Shown: one piece after another, positions 44,565-57,555 of the stretch
How positions within the stretch are numbered: the stretch's first letter is position 1
Layout: every line of letters starts with the position of its first letter
Source: Paracoccus shanxieyensis
GTDB lineage: Bacteria > Pseudomonadota > Alphaproteobacteria > Rhodobacterales > Rhodobacteraceae
DNA: 64,000 nucleotides
NCBI RefSeq assembly: GCF_009711265.1
Contig: NZ_WMII01000001.1
Coordinates: 186,001 to 250,000, forward strand
Reading direction: 5' to 3'
Notes under the pieces: generated by a model
Database searches by the model: none
Told to the model about the DNA's origin: nothing
Seen by the model: the letters and a program-made list of their open reading frames with translations, nothing else
Position numbers and translations under genes: made by a program

Positions 44565-45572
44565 TCAGGACACCGGCGTCTGGTCTGCGTCCTGATCCTG
44601 CGGCGCTTCATCGGGCTGCGTGCGACCACCCAGCATGCCGGTGACCTGCGCCAGCAGAATGAAGGCGCGCCCCGAGCGGGTTTCGGCCAGCACGGCCAGA
44701 ACATGGGCATCCTCGGTTTCGGCGCGGCGGGCCAGCAGCCGGTCGAAATGGCGCAGGAAGTGATGCGCCACGTCGCGGAACACCTCATCCTGACGCACCA
44801 TCTGGGCGGCGGTCTGCATGGCGGCTGCGTCCTCGATCACGGCAAGCCCGGCCACGGCGTCGCCGCGCGTGCCATCGGCAAAGGCCGCCCACAGCGCGGG
44901 GTCGGTTTCCGGGACCAGCAGATCGTCCATATAGACGCCCTGACCGGCCAGCAGCGTGACCACATCCTGCGCCGCGCGGATCAGGCGGGCCAGATCGGGA
45001 TCGGCCAGCGCCAGACGCAGGCAGCGAATCGCCTCGCGGTCTTCGGGACCATCGGGAAAATTCAGCGCCAGAAACAGCTCGGTCGCGGTCAGATCCGGCG
45101 CGGCGGGCGGCTCGAACTCCAGCCGGGCCTGCCGGGTATCCAGGGGCGCGGCGGATGGCGCACGCTGCGGCGGGGCGGGGATCGCGGCACGGCGCTCGGC
45201 GCTCGGGCGCAGCGGCTGGGCTGCGGGAAGCGGGCGCGAGACGGGGGAGGCCATGGAAGCCGCCGCCGGTCGTTCGGGCTGCCCGCCCTGCCGCATGTCG
45301 GCCAAGGCCGCGCGCAGATCGTCCGCCTCGGCCCGCAGCGCGACCAACGCATGGGCGGACCAGACCGCAAACCAGATCAGCGCCAGCGGCAGGACCACGC
45401 CAACCAGCCAGATCAGCCACGAGGACAGGTCGCGCGCCTGATCCTCGGGGCCAAGCCATGCAAAGATCAGCACCAGAAACAGCCAAGCGGCGCTGGCAAG
45501 GACACCGATCCGCGTCAGCCGGTCTGTCCCTTGCTCAAGGACCATACGGCGCAGGCTTTCCAAGGCACTCAT
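44565..45572 (-). CDS. Conserved membrane protein, unknown function
   Basis: A 335-residue protein with two hydrophobic helices close to the N-terminus (IGVLASAAWLFLVLIFAWLG and WLIWLVGVVLPLALIWFAVW), then a proline/alanine-rich linker and a soluble domain from about residue 150 rich in acidic residues and helices (TATELFLALNFPDGPEDREA). No catalytic motif is visible. ATG at 45572 is preferred to a GTG one codon upstream. It is on the same strand as greA, with nine bases between its start and the greA stop, so the two may be transcribed together. Confidence 0.7.
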   Translation of the reverse strand: MSALESLRRMVLEQGTDRLTRIGVLASAAWLFLVLIFAWLGPEDQARDLSSWLIWLVGVVLPLALIWFAVWSAHALVALRAEADDLRAALADMRQGGQPERPAAASMASPVSRPLPAAQPLRPSAERRAAIPAPPQRAPSAAPLDTRQARLEFEPPAAPDLTATELFLALNFPDGPEDREAIRCLRLALADPDLARLIRAAQDVVTLLAGQGVYMDDLLVPETDPALWAAFADGTRGDAVAGLAVIEDAAAMQTAAQMVRQDEVFRDVAHHFLRHFDRLLARRAETEDAHVLAVLAETRSGRAFILLAQVTGMLGGRTQPDEAPQDQDADQTPVS

Positions 45573-45581
45573 CACATGGCC

Positions 45582-46052
45582 TCAGACGAAGCGGATCGAC
45601 ATGATTTCATAGGATTTCCCGCCGCCGGGGGTGACGACTTCGACGCTGTCGCCTTCGTCCTTGCCGATCAGCGCGCGCGCCAGGGGCGAGCGGATGTTCA
45701 GCAGACCGCGTTCCAGATCGGCCTCGGATTCGCCGACGATCTGATAGGTGCGCTCTTCCTCGGTCGCCTCGTCCAGCAGGGTGACGGTCGCACCGAACTT
45801 GATGCTGCCCGACAGTTTCGCCGGGTCGATGACTTCGGCGCGCGAAATCAGCCCCTCAAGTTCCTTGATGCGGCCTTCGACGAAGCTCTGCTTTTCGCGG
45901 GCGGCGTGGTATTCTGCGTTCTCGGACAGATCGCCATGCTCGCGCGCTTCGGCGATGGCACGGATCACGGCAGGACGCTCGACCGTGCGCAGGTCGCGCA
46001 GCTCGGCGTCAAGCTGGTTAAAGCCCGCACGGGTCATCGGTATCTTTTCCAT
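45582..46052 (-). CDS. greA: Transcription elongation factor GreA
   Basis: A 156-residue protein that rescues arrested RNA polymerase by stimulating transcript cleavage. The N-terminal coiled coil carries the tip acidic pair and the segment [39 protein letters not shown] is the conserved GreA middle, and the C-terminal globular domain ends with [18 protein letters not shown]. Length is normal. The conserved membrane gene follows it. Confidence 0.97.
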   Translation of the reverse strand: MEKIPMTRAGFNQLDAELRDLRTVERPAVIRAIAEAREHGDLSENAEYHAAREKQSFVEGRIKELEGLISRAEVIDPAKLSGSIKFGATVTLLDEATEEERTYQIVGESEADLERGLLNIRSPLARALIGKDEGDSVEVVTPGGGKSYEIMSIRFV

Positions 46053-46338
46053 TCGGGTCCTTCCGGCCGCATCCTGGGCGGCATCAATCTGCGCGAAACA
46101 AAGGTGTTGGAACGCCCCCGGCTTTTCATGGCCGGAGGCGTCCCATAAACTTCACGGCATGGTGGCGCGATTGGTGCAGCGTTTCAAGTCCCGCAGTCGT
46201 CGCGCACCGCCATCCTGCGCCTTGCCGCGTAAATCCGGCGTTTTACGACACGTCGCCGTCGCGTTGTGATTGCTGTGGCCTGTCTTCCAAGCTAGTGCTG
46301 CCAGCAACGAATACAAAGCTAGGGAGCAGCGCCAAGCC

Positions 46339-47985
46339 ATGTCCGAGATCGAACGCGAGTCGATGGAATATGACGTTGTGATCGTGGGTGGCGGGCCGTC
46401 CGGCCTGTCCGCGGCGATCCGGTTGAAGCAGATCAATCCCGAACTCAGCGTGGTGCTGCTGGAAAAGGGCTCCGAGATCGGCGCGCATATCCTGTCCGGC
46501 GCGGTGCTGGACACGGCGGGTCTGGACAAGCTGATCCCCGACTGGAAAGAAAAAGGCGCTCCGGTGGAAACCGAGGTGACCGAGGATAACTTCTTCATCC
46601 TTGGCGAAGGCGGCCACATGCGCGTGCCGAACTGGCCCATGCCGCCCCTGATGTCGAACCATGGCAAATACATCGTCAGCATGGGCAATGTCTGCCGCTG
46701 GCTGGCCGAGCAGGCCGAGGCGCTGGAGGTCGAGATCTTTCCGGGCATGGCCTGTTCGCAACTGGTCTTTGACGGCGACCGCGTGGTCGGCGTCGTCGCG
46801 GGCGAAATGGGACTGAACAGCGACGGCACCCCCGGCCCCGGCTATGAGCCGGGCATGGAGCTGCGCGGCAAATACGTCCTGATCAGCGAAGGCGTGCGCG
46901 GCAGCCTGGCCAAGGAACTGATCGCGAAATACGACCTGTCCGCAGGGCATGAGCCGCAGAAATTCGGCCTTGGCATGAAAGAGATCTGGGAAATCGACCC
47001 CGCCAAGGCGAAACCCGGCACCGTGACGCATACGATGGGCTGGCCCTTGGGCAAGAATGCCGGCGGCGGCAGCTTCATCTATCATCTGGGCGGCAATCAG
47101 GTGCTGGTCGGCTTTGTCGTCCACCTGAATTACAAGAACCCCTATCTGTATCCCTATATGGAATTCCAGCGCTTCAAGCATCACCCGGTGGTGGCCGAGC
47201 TGCTGGAGGGCGGCAAGCGCGTGGCCTATGGCGCGCGGGCGATCAGCGAGGGCGGCTTCCAGTCGATCCCCAAGATGGTCGTGCCGGGTGCGGCGCTGCT
47301 GGGATGCAGCGCAGGGCTGGTCAACGTGCCCCGCATCAAGGGCAACCACAACGCCATGCTGTCGGGCATCGCTGCGGCGGACGCGGCGGCGGCGGCGATT
47401 GCCGCGGGCCGCGAGGGCGATGAGCTCTCCGACTATGAAACCGAAGTGCGCACCGGCGCCATCGGCAAGGATCTGCGCCCGGTGCGCAACGTCAAGCCGC
47501 TGTGGTCGCGCCTTGGGCTGTGGCCGTCGCTGGCTTTGGGCGGCTTCGACATGTGGGTGGCGAACCTGACCGGCTGGAACCCGCTGGGGACGTGGAAACA
47601 CGGCAAGACCGATGCGCAGGCCACCGGCAAGGCGGCCGATTACACGCCCATCGACTATCCCAAGCCCGATGGCAAACTGTCCTTTGACCGACTGACCAAT
47701 GTCAGCTTCAGCTTCACCAATCACGAGGAATCGCAGCCCTGCCACCTGCGGCTGAAAGACCCCTCGATCCCGATTGCGGTGAACCTGCCCGAATATGCCG
47801 AACCCGCCCAACGCTACTGCCCGGCAGGCGTCTATGAGGTGCTGGAGGGCGAGAATGGCCCGAAATTCCAGATCAACTTCCAGAACTGCGTGCATTGCAA
47901 AACCTGCGACATCAAGGATCCCAGCCAGAACATCAACTGGACCACGCCGCAGGGCGGAGATGGGCCGAACTACCCGAATATGTGA
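46339..47985 (+). CDS. Electron-transfer flavoprotein:ubiquinone oxidoreductase
   Basis: A 548-residue membrane-associated FAD/[4Fe-4S] enzyme that passes electrons from ETF to ubiquinone. It has the FAD motif VVIVGGGPSGLSAAIRLKQ near residue 12, AHILSGAVLDTAGLDKLIP, SNHGKYIVSMGNV and GCSAGLVNVPRIKGNHNAML, and ends with the cluster region NCVHCKTCDIKDPSQNINW, where the Cys residues bind 4Fe-4S together with QRYCPAGVYE. AGGGAG lies 12 bases ahead of the ATG at 46339. The 286 bases between greA and this gene hold no other gene I can support. Confidence 0.96.
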   Translation: MSEIERESMEYDVVIVGGGPSGLSAAIRLKQINPELSVVLLEKGSEIGAHILSGAVLDTAGLDKLIPDWKEKGAPVETEVTEDNFFILGEGGHMRVPNWPMPPLMSNHGKYIVSMGNVCRWLAEQAEALEVEIFPGMACSQLVFDGDRVVGVVAGEMGLNSDGTPGPGYEPGMELRGKYVLISEGVRGSLAKELIAKYDLSAGHEPQKFGLGMKEIWEIDPAKAKPGTVTHTMGWPLGKNAGGGSFIYHLGGNQVLVGFVVHLNYKNPYLYPYMEFQRFKHHPVVAELLEGGKRVAYGARAISEGGFQSIPKMVVPGAALLGCSAGLVNVPRIKGNHNAMLSGIAAADAAAAAIAAGREGDELSDYETEVRTGAIGKDLRPVRNVKPLWSRLGLWPSLALGGFDMWVANLTGWNPLGTWKHGKTDAQATGKAADYTPIDYPKPDGKLSFDRLTNVSFSFTNHEESQPCHLRLKDPSIPIAVNLPEYAEPAQRYCPAGVYEVLEGENGPKFQINFQNCVHCKTCDIKDPSQNINWTTPQGGDGPNYPNM

Positions 47986-48087
47986 TCCAAAGCCGCAGCG
48001 CCGGGGACCGCCCGGCGTTGCCCATCGCCGACAAGGCGGCTAGGGTCGGCGCGCGATATTGACGACGCGAAGGACTGGGGCCAAGCC

Positions 48088-49932
48088 GTGACGAAGAAAC
48101 TCATCTCGCTGGCGCTGATGGCGCTGACCGCCGCGCCGCTGACCACGGGTGCCGCCTTGGCGCTGCCGCAGCTTGCGCAGGAAACGCCGCCCCGGCATCG
48201 CCCCGCCGACCGCGAAACCCCCGCCGCGCCCGCCGCCCCGGCCCCCGAGCTGCGCGGGCTGTCCGGCCCCTATCTGGCCGCGCGTCAGGCCGCGATCGAA
48301 AACGACTACGCCACCGCCGCCAATTACTTCCTGCAGGCCATGGCGCAGGACGACACCGACGCGTTCCTGCAAGACAGCGCGCTGGTCGCGCTGATCTCGG
48401 CCGGAGAGATGGAGCGGGCGGGCGCTCTGGCCGTCACCATGTCCGATCAGGGCCGCGCCACCGAACTGGCCCGGCTGATGCAGCGCTCGGAGCTGGCCAA
48501 GGCGGAACGCTGGCAGGATCTGGTCAATGCCGTCGACACCGCGCCGCCGCCGCCCGCGGGCGATGCGGCCTTGCCGGGCGGTGCCGATCTGCTGGACAAG
48601 ATGGTGCGTGCATGGGCGCTTTTGGGCGCAGGCAATGCGCGCCAGTCGCTTTCCGCCTTCGAGGAACTGGGCAAGGTGCGCGGCGCCCGTCCGATGGTGA
48701 ATTACCATCTGGCGCTGGCCAAGGCCAAGGTCGGCGATTACGAAGGGGCCGAGCAATTGCTGGCCGATCCCAATACCGGCGCGCATATCCTTGGCGTCAT
48801 CGCCCGCGCGCAGATCCTGTCGCAGCTTGAACGCAATCAGGATGCCGTCGCCATGCTGGAAGGCACGCCCGGCTTTGCCGAGGAACCCCAGCTTGTCAGC
48901 CTGCGCGACCGCCTTGCCAGGGGCGAGACCCTGCCCTTCGACAGCATCCGCACCCCCGCCGACGGCATTGCGCAGGTCTATCTGACCTTTGCCAGCGTTC
49001 TGGCCAGCAATGACGACCCCGATCCTCTGGCGCTGATCCATGCGCGGCTGGCCACCTATCTGGCCCCCGACATGGGCGAGGCGCGGCTGGTCACGGCCCA
49101 GTTGCTGCAAGGCTTCGGCCAGTTCGATCTGGCCGAGCAGGAATTCGAGGCGCTGCGCGAGCTGGGCGAGATGCGCCCGATGGCGGAACTGGCGCGCATC
49201 GACGCCCTGACCCGCGCCGAACGGCTGCCCGATGCGGAAAAGGCCGCGCTGTCGCTGACCTCGGCCTATCCCGACCTGCCGCAGGGCTGGATCGCGCTTG
49301 GCGATCTGCTGCGCCAGCAGGACAAGTTCGCGCAGGCGGTCCCGGCCTATGACAAGGCGCTGGCGCTGATCGGTGCGGATGCGGGCGAAGCGCGATGGTT
49401 CCCGCTTTACGCGCGCGGCATCGCGCTGGAACGCGCCGGGCAATTCCCCAAGGCCGAGGCCGATTTCCGCGAGGCCCTGAAGCTGCGCCCCGACAGCGCG
49501 CAGGTGCTGAACTATCTGGGCTACAGCCTTGTCGACCGCAACGAAAAGCTGGACGAGGCGCTGCAGTTGATCCAGCGCGCCGTCGATCTGCGCCCCGATG
49601 ACGGCTATATCCTTGATTCGCTGGCATGGGCCTATTACCGGCTGGGCCGCTATGACGAAGCCGTGGCGCCCATGGAACGCGCGGTCTCGGCCATGGCCAG
49701 CGACCCCTTGGTCAACGACCATATGGGCGACATCTACTGGATGACCGGTCGCCACCGCGAAGCCGAGATTCAATGGCACCGCGCCCTGTCGCTGAAGCCC
49801 GAGACCGAGGCTGAAACCCATCGCATCCGCGTCAAGCTTGACCGTGGCCTTGGTGCCGTGCTGGCCGAGGAAAAGGCCAATGGCGGCACGCTGCCCATGC
49901 CGCGCCCCGCCGCCGACGCGCCGCGCGACTGA
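48088..49932 (+). CDS. TPR-repeat exported protein
   Basis: A 614-residue protein starting at GTG 48088 with a signal peptide (LISLALMALTAAPLTTGAAL). The mature part is a series of tetratricopeptide repeats, clearest in the C-terminal 250 residues, for example LPQGWIALGDLLRQQDKFAQ, PLYARGIALERAGQFPKAEA and LNYLGYSLVDRNEKLDEALQ. TPR proteins of this type sit in the periplasm and assist assembly of envelope complexes, but the partner is unknown. It is followed without any gap by ispE (TGA-ATG), so both lie on one transcript. Confidence 0.88.
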   Translation: MTKKLISLALMALTAAPLTTGAALALPQLAQETPPRHRPADRETPAAPAAPAPELRGLSGPYLAARQAAIENDYATAANYFLQAMAQDDTDAFLQDSALVALISAGEMERAGALAVTMSDQGRATELARLMQRSELAKAERWQDLVNAVDTAPPPPAGDAALPGGADLLDKMVRAWALLGAGNARQSLSAFEELGKVRGARPMVNYHLALAKAKVGDYEGAEQLLADPNTGAHILGVIARAQILSQLERNQDAVAMLEGTPGFAEEPQLVSLRDRLARGETLPFDSIRTPADGIAQVYLTFASVLASNDDPDPLALIHARLATYLAPDMGEARLVTAQLLQGFGQFDLAEQEFEALRELGEMRPMAELARIDALTRAERLPDAEKAALSLTSAYPDLPQGWIALGDLLRQQDKFAQAVPAYDKALALIGADAGEARWFPLYARGIALERAGQFPKAEADFREALKLRPDSAQVLNYLGYSLVDRNEKLDEALQLIQRAVDLRPDDGYILDSLAWAYYRLGRYDEAVAPMERAVSAMASDPLVNDHMGDIYWMTGRHREAEIQWHRALSLKPETEAETHRIRVKLDRGLGAVLAEEKANGGTLPMPRPAADAPRD

Positions 49933-50754
49933 ATGGGCCTGCCCCGGCGCGAGCCTGCGCCCGCCAAGCTGAACCTTGCCCTGCATGTCACGGGCCGCCG
50001 CGACGATGGCTATCACCTGCTGGATTCGCTGGTGGTGTTTCTGACCGTGGGCGATGTGGTGACGGTTGCGCCCGGCCCGCTGTCGCTGACGCTGACCGGG
50101 CCCTTCGCCGCGGGGCTGGCGGCGGATCCCGACAATCTGTGCCTGCGCGCCGCGCGTCTGGCGGGCCGCGATGTCGCGATCACGCTGGAAAAGAACCTGC
50201 CCGTGGCTTCGGGCATCGGCGGCGGCTCGGCGGATGCGGCGGCGGTGCTGCGGGCGCTTGGCGCACAGCCCCGGCGGCCGCAGGATCTGGGGGCCGATGT
50301 CCCGGTCTGCCTTGCCAGCCGCCCGATGCGGATGCAGGGGCTGGGCGAGCTGCTGACCCCGCTGCCCCCGCTGCCGCCCTTGCATCTGGTGCTGGTCAAC
50401 CCGCGTCTGGCCCTGTCCACGCCCGCCGTCTTCAAGGCGATGACGCGACGCGACAATGCGCCGATGCCGGACCTCTTGCCCGATTTCCCGGATGCGCCCG
50501 CACTGATCGGCTTTCTTGCCGAATGCCGCAACGATCTGCAGCCCCCGGCCATCGCGCTGCTGCCGCAGATCGCGGATTGCCTTGCCGCGCTGGAGGCTGC
50601 GGGGGCCGCGCTCCCGCGCATGTCGGGATCGGGCGCGACCTGCTTCGGGCTGTTTGCGGATGCCCCCGCCGCGCAGGCGGCCGCAGATGCCATCGCTGCG
50701 GAAAACCCCGGCTGGTGGGTCACGGCATCTGGACTTGCGCCCGCTTCCGTCTAA
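49933..50754 (+). CDS. ispE: 4-(cytidine 5'-diphospho)-2-C-methyl-D-erythritol kinase
   Basis: A 273-residue GHMP kinase of the non-mevalonate isoprenoid pathway. Evidence: substrate-binding N-terminus [26 protein letters not shown], glycine-rich ATP loop [20 protein letters not shown] near residue 91, and [20 protein letters not shown] in the expected C-terminal half, with the closing [17 protein letters not shown] motif. Length is slightly short but complete. The ATG directly follows the upstream stop. Confidence 0.95.
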   Translation: MGLPRREPAPAKLNLALHVTGRRDDGYHLLDSLVVFLTVGDVVTVAPGPLSLTLTGPFAAGLAADPDNLCLRAARLAGRDVAITLEKNLPVASGIGGGSADAAAVLRALGAQPRRPQDLGADVPVCLASRPMRMQGLGELLTPLPPLPPLHLVLVNPRLALSTPAVFKAMTRRDNAPMPDLLPDFPDAPALIGFLAECRNDLQPPAIALLPQIADCLAALEAAGAALPRMSGSGATCFGLFADAPAAQAAADAIAAENPGWWVTASGLAPASV

Positions 50755-50782
50755 ACCTGCGGCGGCAAACCTTGGGGGAACC

Positions 50783-51517
50783 ATGCTTCGTCTTGGCGTG
50801 AATATCGACCATGTCGCCACCATCCGCAACGCGCGCGGCACGCCCTGGCCCGATCCGGTGCGCGCGGCGAAACTGGCCGAGGACGCCGGTGCTGACGGCA
50901 TCACCGCCCATCTGCGCGAAGACCGCCGCCATATCTCGGATACCGATATCGACAAGCTGATGGCCGCGCTGCGCCTGCCGCTCAATCTGGAAATGGCGGC
51001 CACGGCGGAAATGCAGACCATCGCGCTGCGCCACCGCCCGCATGCCGTCTGCATCGTCCCGGAAAAGCGCGAGGAACGCACCACCGAAGGCGGCCTCGAC
51101 GTGGCCGGAAACGAGGCCGCGCTGGCCCGCTATATCGCCCCTTTGCGCGACGCAGGCAGCCGGGTGTCGCTGTTCATCGGCCATGAACCAGCGCAGATCC
51201 GCGCCGCCGCCCGCATCGGCGCCGCCGTGGTGGAACTGCATACCGGCGCCTATTGCGATTTCGACACCGAAGGCCGTCCCGCCGAACGGGATGCCGAACT
51301 GGCCGCCCTGCGCGACGGCGCGGCGCTGGCCGCGAGCCTTGGGCTCGAGGTCCACGCGGGCCACGGCCTGACCTTCGACACGGTCGGCCCCATCGCCGCC
51401 ATCCCCGAATTCATGGAATTGAACATCGGCCATTTCCTCATCGCCGAATCCGTCTTCATCGGACTGGACAAGGCCATCCAGGAAATGCGCCGCCGGATGG
51501 ATGCGGCGCGGACATGA
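50783..51517 (+). CDS. pdxJ: Pyridoxine 5'-phosphate synthase
   Basis: A 244-residue TIM-barrel enzyme that condenses 1-deoxy-D-xylulose 5-phosphate with 1-amino-3-hydroxyacetone phosphate. Diagnostic: [19 protein letters not shown] at the N-terminus, the active-site [12 protein letters not shown] segment, [27 protein letters not shown] (as [10 protein letters not shown]) and the phosphate-site [24 protein letters not shown] precedes the ATG. It begins the block that continues with acpS, lepB, rnc and era. Confidence 0.97.
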   Translation: MLRLGVNIDHVATIRNARGTPWPDPVRAAKLAEDAGADGITAHLREDRRHISDTDIDKLMAALRLPLNLEMAATAEMQTIALRHRPHAVCIVPEKREERTTEGGLDVAGNEAALARYIAPLRDAGSRVSLFIGHEPAQIRAAARIGAAVVELHTGAYCDFDTEGRPAERDAELAALRDGAALAASLGLEVHAGHGLTFDTVGPIAAIPEFMELNIGHFLIAESVFIGLDKAIQEMRRRMDAART

Positions 51518-51544
51518 CTTCTCTGTTCCCCAAATACTCATGCG
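51518..51544. repeat. Copy of the CCCCAAATACTCATG intergenic motif
   Basis: CTTCTCTGTTCCCCAAATAC and the next bases TCATGCG directly follow the pdxJ stop and match the left arm of the inverted repeat at 54861-54886 over about 20 positions. It falls in the 43-base gap between pdxJ and acpS. Confidence 0.7.
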
Positions 51545-51560
51545 ACGGGACGACCGGGCG

Positions 51561-51974
51561 ATGATCCTGGGCATCGGCACCGACCTGTGCAATATCGACC
51601 GCATCGCGAAGGTGCTGGACCGGCACGGCGACCGCTTCCGCAAACGCGTCTATACCGACACCGAACTGGCCCTTGCCGCCCGCCGCATGCGCGAGGCGGA
51701 AACCCTGGCCAAACGCTGGGCCGCAAAGGAAGCCTGCTCGAAAGCCTTGGGAACCGGGCTTGCCATGGGCATCGCATGGAAGGACATGGCGGTGCGCAAC
51801 CTCGCCACCGGCCAGCCGACGATGCAACTGACCGGCTGGGCCGCCGACCGTCTGGCCAAAATGATGCCCCCCGGTCACCGCGCCCATGTCCATGTCACCA
51901 TGACCGACGATCACCCTTGGGCACAGGCCTTCGTGGTGATCGAGGCGCTTCCCGACGACGTGATCCCCGGCTGA
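51561..51974 (+). CDS. acpS: Holo-[acyl-carrier-protein] synthase
   Basis: A 137-residue phosphopantetheinyl transferase that activates acyl carrier protein with CoA. It has [14 protein letters not shown] near residue 3 (Mg-binding Asp), the catalytic block [18 protein letters not shown], and the [21 protein letters not shown]-terminal segment of the family. The ATG at 51561 is used because the upstream in-frame extension contains the repeat motif. Confidence 0.96.
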   Translation: MILGIGTDLCNIDRIAKVLDRHGDRFRKRVYTDTELALAARRMREAETLAKRWAAKEACSKALGTGLAMGIAWKDMAVRNLATGQPTMQLTGWAADRLAKMMPPGHRAHVHVTMTDDHPWAQAFVVIEALPDDVIPG

Positions 51975-52052
51975 TTCCCGGCAGTTCGGCTTGACTTTCC
52001 CGCCCGGCGCGCCCCATGAACGCGGGACTTTCGCAGGATGGGAACGGCATAG

Positions 52053-52844
52053 ATGGCCAAAAGCGAAGCCCGCAAGGATGGCGGCATCTGGGAAACGGTT
52101 AAGACGATCTTCTGGGCGCTGCTGATCGCAGGCGTCTTCCGCACGCTGTTCTTCCAGCCGTTCTGGATCCCCTCGGGGTCGATGAAGGACACGCTGCTGA
52201 TCGGCGACTTCCTGTTCGTGAACAAGATGGCTTACGGCTATTCGGCGGTCAGCTGCCCCTTCTCGGCCTGCCCGATCAGTGGCCGCATTCTGGCCTCGGA
52301 ACCCAAGCGCGGCGATGTGGTGGTCTTCCGCCACCCGACGCGCGGCGACGATTTCATCAAGCGGCTGATCGGCCTGCCGGGCGATCGCGTGCAGATGCGC
52401 AACGGCATCCTCTATATCAACGGCGAGGCCGCGCCGCAGGTGCCCAACGGCACCTTTGCCGAAGTGCAGGAGCCGCAGGGTCCGGGCGAAAGCATGCCCT
52501 GCCCGCCGCAGATCCGCCCGCCGGAAAACGGCCAATGCCTGGCGGAACGCTTTACCGAAACGCTGCCCGGCGGCGTCAGCCATGACGTGCTGAACCTTGC
52601 CGCGAACGGTCCGGGCGACAACACGCCGGAATTCACCGTCCCGGAAGGCAATTACTTCTTCATGGGCGACAACCGCGACAATTCCGGCGACTCGCGCTGG
52701 CCCGCGACGGCGGGCGGCGTGGGCATGGTCCCGGCGGAATACCTGATCGGCCGCGCCGACCGGATCATGTTCTCCTCGGCTGGCAAATCGCTTCTGTATT
52801 TCTGGACATGGCGCGCCGACCGCTTCTTCAAGGCGGTGGATTAA
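52053..52844 (+). CDS. lepB: Signal peptidase I
   Basis: A 263-residue inner-membrane serine protease that cleaves Sec signal peptides. One N-terminal membrane helix ([17 protein letters not shown]) precedes the catalytic Ser of [19 protein letters not shown]; the catalytic Lys is in [15 protein letters not shown], and [15 protein letters not shown] is the conserved C-terminal box. Four Cys around [10 protein letters not shown] and MPCPPQIR are typical of alphaproteobacterial LepB. The gene is followed by rnc. Confidence 0.96.
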   Translation: MAKSEARKDGGIWETVKTIFWALLIAGVFRTLFFQPFWIPSGSMKDTLLIGDFLFVNKMAYGYSAVSCPFSACPISGRILASEPKRGDVVVFRHPTRGDDFIKRLIGLPGDRVQMRNGILYINGEAAPQVPNGTFAEVQEPQGPGESMPCPPQIRPPENGQCLAERFTETLPGGVSHDVLNLAANGPGDNTPEFTVPEGNYFFMGDNRDNSGDSRWPATAGGVGMVPAEYLIGRADRIMFSSAGKSLLYFWTWRADRFFKAVD

Positions 52845-52881
52845 GGAAGCATTGCCGCGCCCGCCGTGGCATGATGACACG

Positions 52882-53571
52882 ATGAAACTATCCGCCGAAC
52901 TGCACGCCTTCTCGGACCGGCTGGGCCATGAATTCGCCCGGCCGGAACTGCTTGTGCGCGCGCTGACGCATGGCTCGATCTCGACGGCGACCCGACCCGA
53001 CAATCAGCGGCTGGAATTTCTGGGTGACCGCGTGCTGGGCCTGACCATGGCCGAGGCGCTGTTCACCAGCGACCGCAGCGCCACCGAAGGCCAGATGGCC
53101 CCGCGCTACAACGCGCTGGTCAAGGGCGAAACCTGCGCGGCCGTCGCGCGCGAAATCGGGCTGGGCGAGGTGCTGAAACTGGGCCGGTCCGAAATGATGT
53201 CGGGCGGCCGCCGCAAAGAGGCGCTTCTGGCCGACGCCATGGAGGCGGTGCTGGCGGCCATCTATCTGGATGCCGGACTGGATGCGGCGCGTCGCGTGAT
53301 CCTGACGCTGTGGGCCAACCGTCTGGCCACCGTCGATCAGGACAGCCGCGACGCCAAGACCGCGCTTCAGGAATGGGCGCAGGCGCATGGCATGGGTCCG
53401 CCCCGCTATGTGCAGACCGCGCGGTCCGGCCCGGACCACGCGCCGGAATTTGAAATCACCGTGCGGCTGGATGACGGCCGCGAAGCCAATGCCACCGGCA
53501 AAGGCACCAAACGCAGCATCGAGCAGGCGGCAGCCACCGCGCTGCTGACGCAGATCGAAGGAACCACATGA
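52882..53571 (+). CDS. rnc: Ribonuclease III
   Basis: An enzyme of 229 residues (239 if a TTG at 52852 is used) that cuts double-stranded RNA. The endonuclease domain has the signature [19 protein letters not shown] (NERLEFLGDxVL motif variant) near residue 41, with acidic metal ligands in [19 protein letters not shown]; the dsRNA-binding domain follows ([14 protein letters not shown]). The AAGGAAG before the TTG 52852 fits that start better by spacing, so the N-terminus is uncertain by ten residues. Its stop overlaps the era ATG. Confidence 0.95.
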   Translation: MKLSAELHAFSDRLGHEFARPELLVRALTHGSISTATRPDNQRLEFLGDRVLGLTMAEALFTSDRSATEGQMAPRYNALVKGETCAAVAREIGLGEVLKLGRSEMMSGGRRKEALLADAMEAVLAAIYLDAGLDAARRVILTLWANRLATVDQDSRDAKTALQEWAQAHGMGPPRYVQTARSGPDHAPEFEITVRLDDGREANATGKGTKRSIEQAAATALLTQIEGTT

Positions 53572-54479
53572 CCGAAACGCGCGCGGGCTTTGTCGCCCTG
53601 ATCGGCGAACCCAATGCCGGGAAATCCACTCTGCTGAACCAGATGGTCGGGGCGAAAGTCTCGATCGTGACGCATAAGGTGCAGACGACCCGCGCCCGCA
53701 TCCGCGGCATCGCCATGCACGAGGACTCGCAAGTGGTGTTCGTCGACACGCCCGGCATCTTCCGCCCGCGCCGCCGTCTGGACCGCAGCATGGTCAAGGC
53801 TGCCTGGGGCGGCGCTGCCGATGCCGATCTGATCCTGCTGCTGATCGAGGCGCATCGCGGCCTGACCGATGGCGCGCAATCCATCATCGACAGCCTGCGC
53901 GACCATGCCGGCAAGACCCCGGTGGCGCTGGTCATCAACAAGATCGACCGCGTCAAGGCCGAGCAATTGCTGGAACTGTCGCAACAGGTGAATGAGACAT
54001 TCCCCTTTGCCAGGACCTTCATGATCTCGGCCGAAAAGGGCTATGGCTGCGGCGATCTGATGGACTGGCTGGCCGCCGAAGTGCCCGCAGGCCCGTGGCT
54101 TTATCCGGAAGATCAGGTCGCCGACCTGCCCATGCGCATGATTGCCGCCGAAATCACCCGTGAAAAGCTGACGCTGCGCCTGCACGAAGAAATTCCCTAT
54201 CAGCTGACGGTGGAAACCGAAGCCTGGGAGGAAAAAAAGGATGGCAGTGCCCGCGTCGATCAGATCGTCTATGTCGCCCGCCCCGGCCACAAGGGCATCG
54301 TGCTGGGCAAGGGCGGCGAAACCATCAAGGCGGTCGGTCAGGCCGCCCGCGCCGAGATGGTCGAATTCATGGGCCGCAACGTGCATCTGTTCCTGCAGGT
54401 CAAGGTGCGCGAGAACTGGCTTGAGGAATCCGAACGCTACAGCGAGATGGGTCTGGATTTCCGCGACGGCGATGCCTGA
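53568..54479 (+). CDS. era: GTPase Era
   Basis: A 303-residue GTPase that binds 16S rRNA and aids 30S maturation. The G motifs are [33 protein letters not shown] and NKIDRVKAE; the C-terminal KH domain contains [17 protein letters not shown]. The ATG at 53568 overlaps the rnc stop, and the DUF1491 gene follows after 24 bases. Confidence 0.97.
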   Translation: MTETRAGFVALIGEPNAGKSTLLNQMVGAKVSIVTHKVQTTRARIRGIAMHEDSQVVFVDTPGIFRPRRRLDRSMVKAAWGGAADADLILLLIEAHRGLTDGAQSIIDSLRDHAGKTPVALVINKIDRVKAEQLLELSQQVNETFPFARTFMISAEKGYGCGDLMDWLAAEVPAGPWLYPEDQVADLPMRMIAAEITREKLTLRLHEEIPYQLTVETEAWEEKKDGSARVDQIVYVARPGHKGIVLGKGGETIKAVGQAARAEMVEFMGRNVHLFLQVKVRENWLEESERYSEMGLDFRDGDA

Positions 54480-54503
54480 GGCGGCAAATGACTGAGGCCA
54501 ACC

Positions 54504-54839
54504 ATGGCTGAAGCGCGCCTCGCGGCGGGCATCTGGGTCGCGGCCTATCTGCGCCGCCTGAACCTGTCCGACATTCCCGCCTATGTCACCCGGCATGGCG
54601 ACGACACCGCAGGCGCGGTGATGGTCAAATGTGCCACGCTGGACGGCCGCGCCAGCCTGTGGTCGCGGGAATGGGATTTCCAGACCGACCAGCGCCCGTG
54701 GATCCAGCTCAGCCAAGGCGCCGAGCGCGACATGGACGCCGAGATCGCCCGCCATATCAGCCGCGACCCCGACCTCTGGGTGATCGAGATCGAAAGCCGC
54801 GACAGCATCACCCTGCTGGATCAGCAGGGACTGGCATGA
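54504..54839 (+). CDS. DUF1491 family protein
   Basis: A 111-residue protein of the DUF1491 family found next to era in alphaproteobacteria. Recognisable stretches are AAYLRRLNLSDIPAYVTRHG, GAVMVKC and LWVIEIESRD. There is no signal peptide or membrane helix; the role is unknown. It ends the acpS-lepB-rnc-era block. Confidence 0.9.
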   Translation: MAEARLAAGIWVAAYLRRLNLSDIPAYVTRHGDDTAGAVMVKCATLDGRASLWSREWDFQTDQRPWIQLSQGAERDMDAEIARHISRDPDLWVIEIESRDSITLLDQQGLA

Positions 54840-54860
54840 AACCCGCTCACGGCCTTGCGT

Positions 54861-54989
54861 TTCTTCGTTCCCCAAATACTCATGCCAACCGCGCAATCCG
54901 GCGTGCGGCACGACATTTGCGCGCTTTCGCAAAACCGGCTGCGGCGGTTCGGACGGCACTGTCGGCATGAGTATTTGAAGAACGAAGAA
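54861..54989. repeat. 26-base inverted repeat around a 77-base spacer
   Basis: Left arm 54861-54886 begins TTCTTCGTTCCCCAAATACT and right arm 54964-54989 is its reverse complement at 24 of 26 positions. The arms are the CAAATACTCATGCC motif seen also at 51518-51544. The spacer has no gene. The element lies in the 268-base gap between DUF1491 and gyrB. Confidence 0.85.
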
Positions 54990-55049
54990 GCCCAAGGGTG
55001 ACGCGGGGCGGCAAGGGGCTTTCGGACCACCAAATCTTGTGGCTTTCCC

Positions 55050-57546
<2,497 letters not shown>

Positions 57547-57555
57547 CGGATTACG

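Noticed and set aside
48040..51084. A 1014-residue minus-strand frame across the TPR, ispE and pdxJ genes
   Set aside because: It is a shadow of three well-supported genes on the other strand; its sequence is Gln/Arg/Gly-rich without recognisable motifs.
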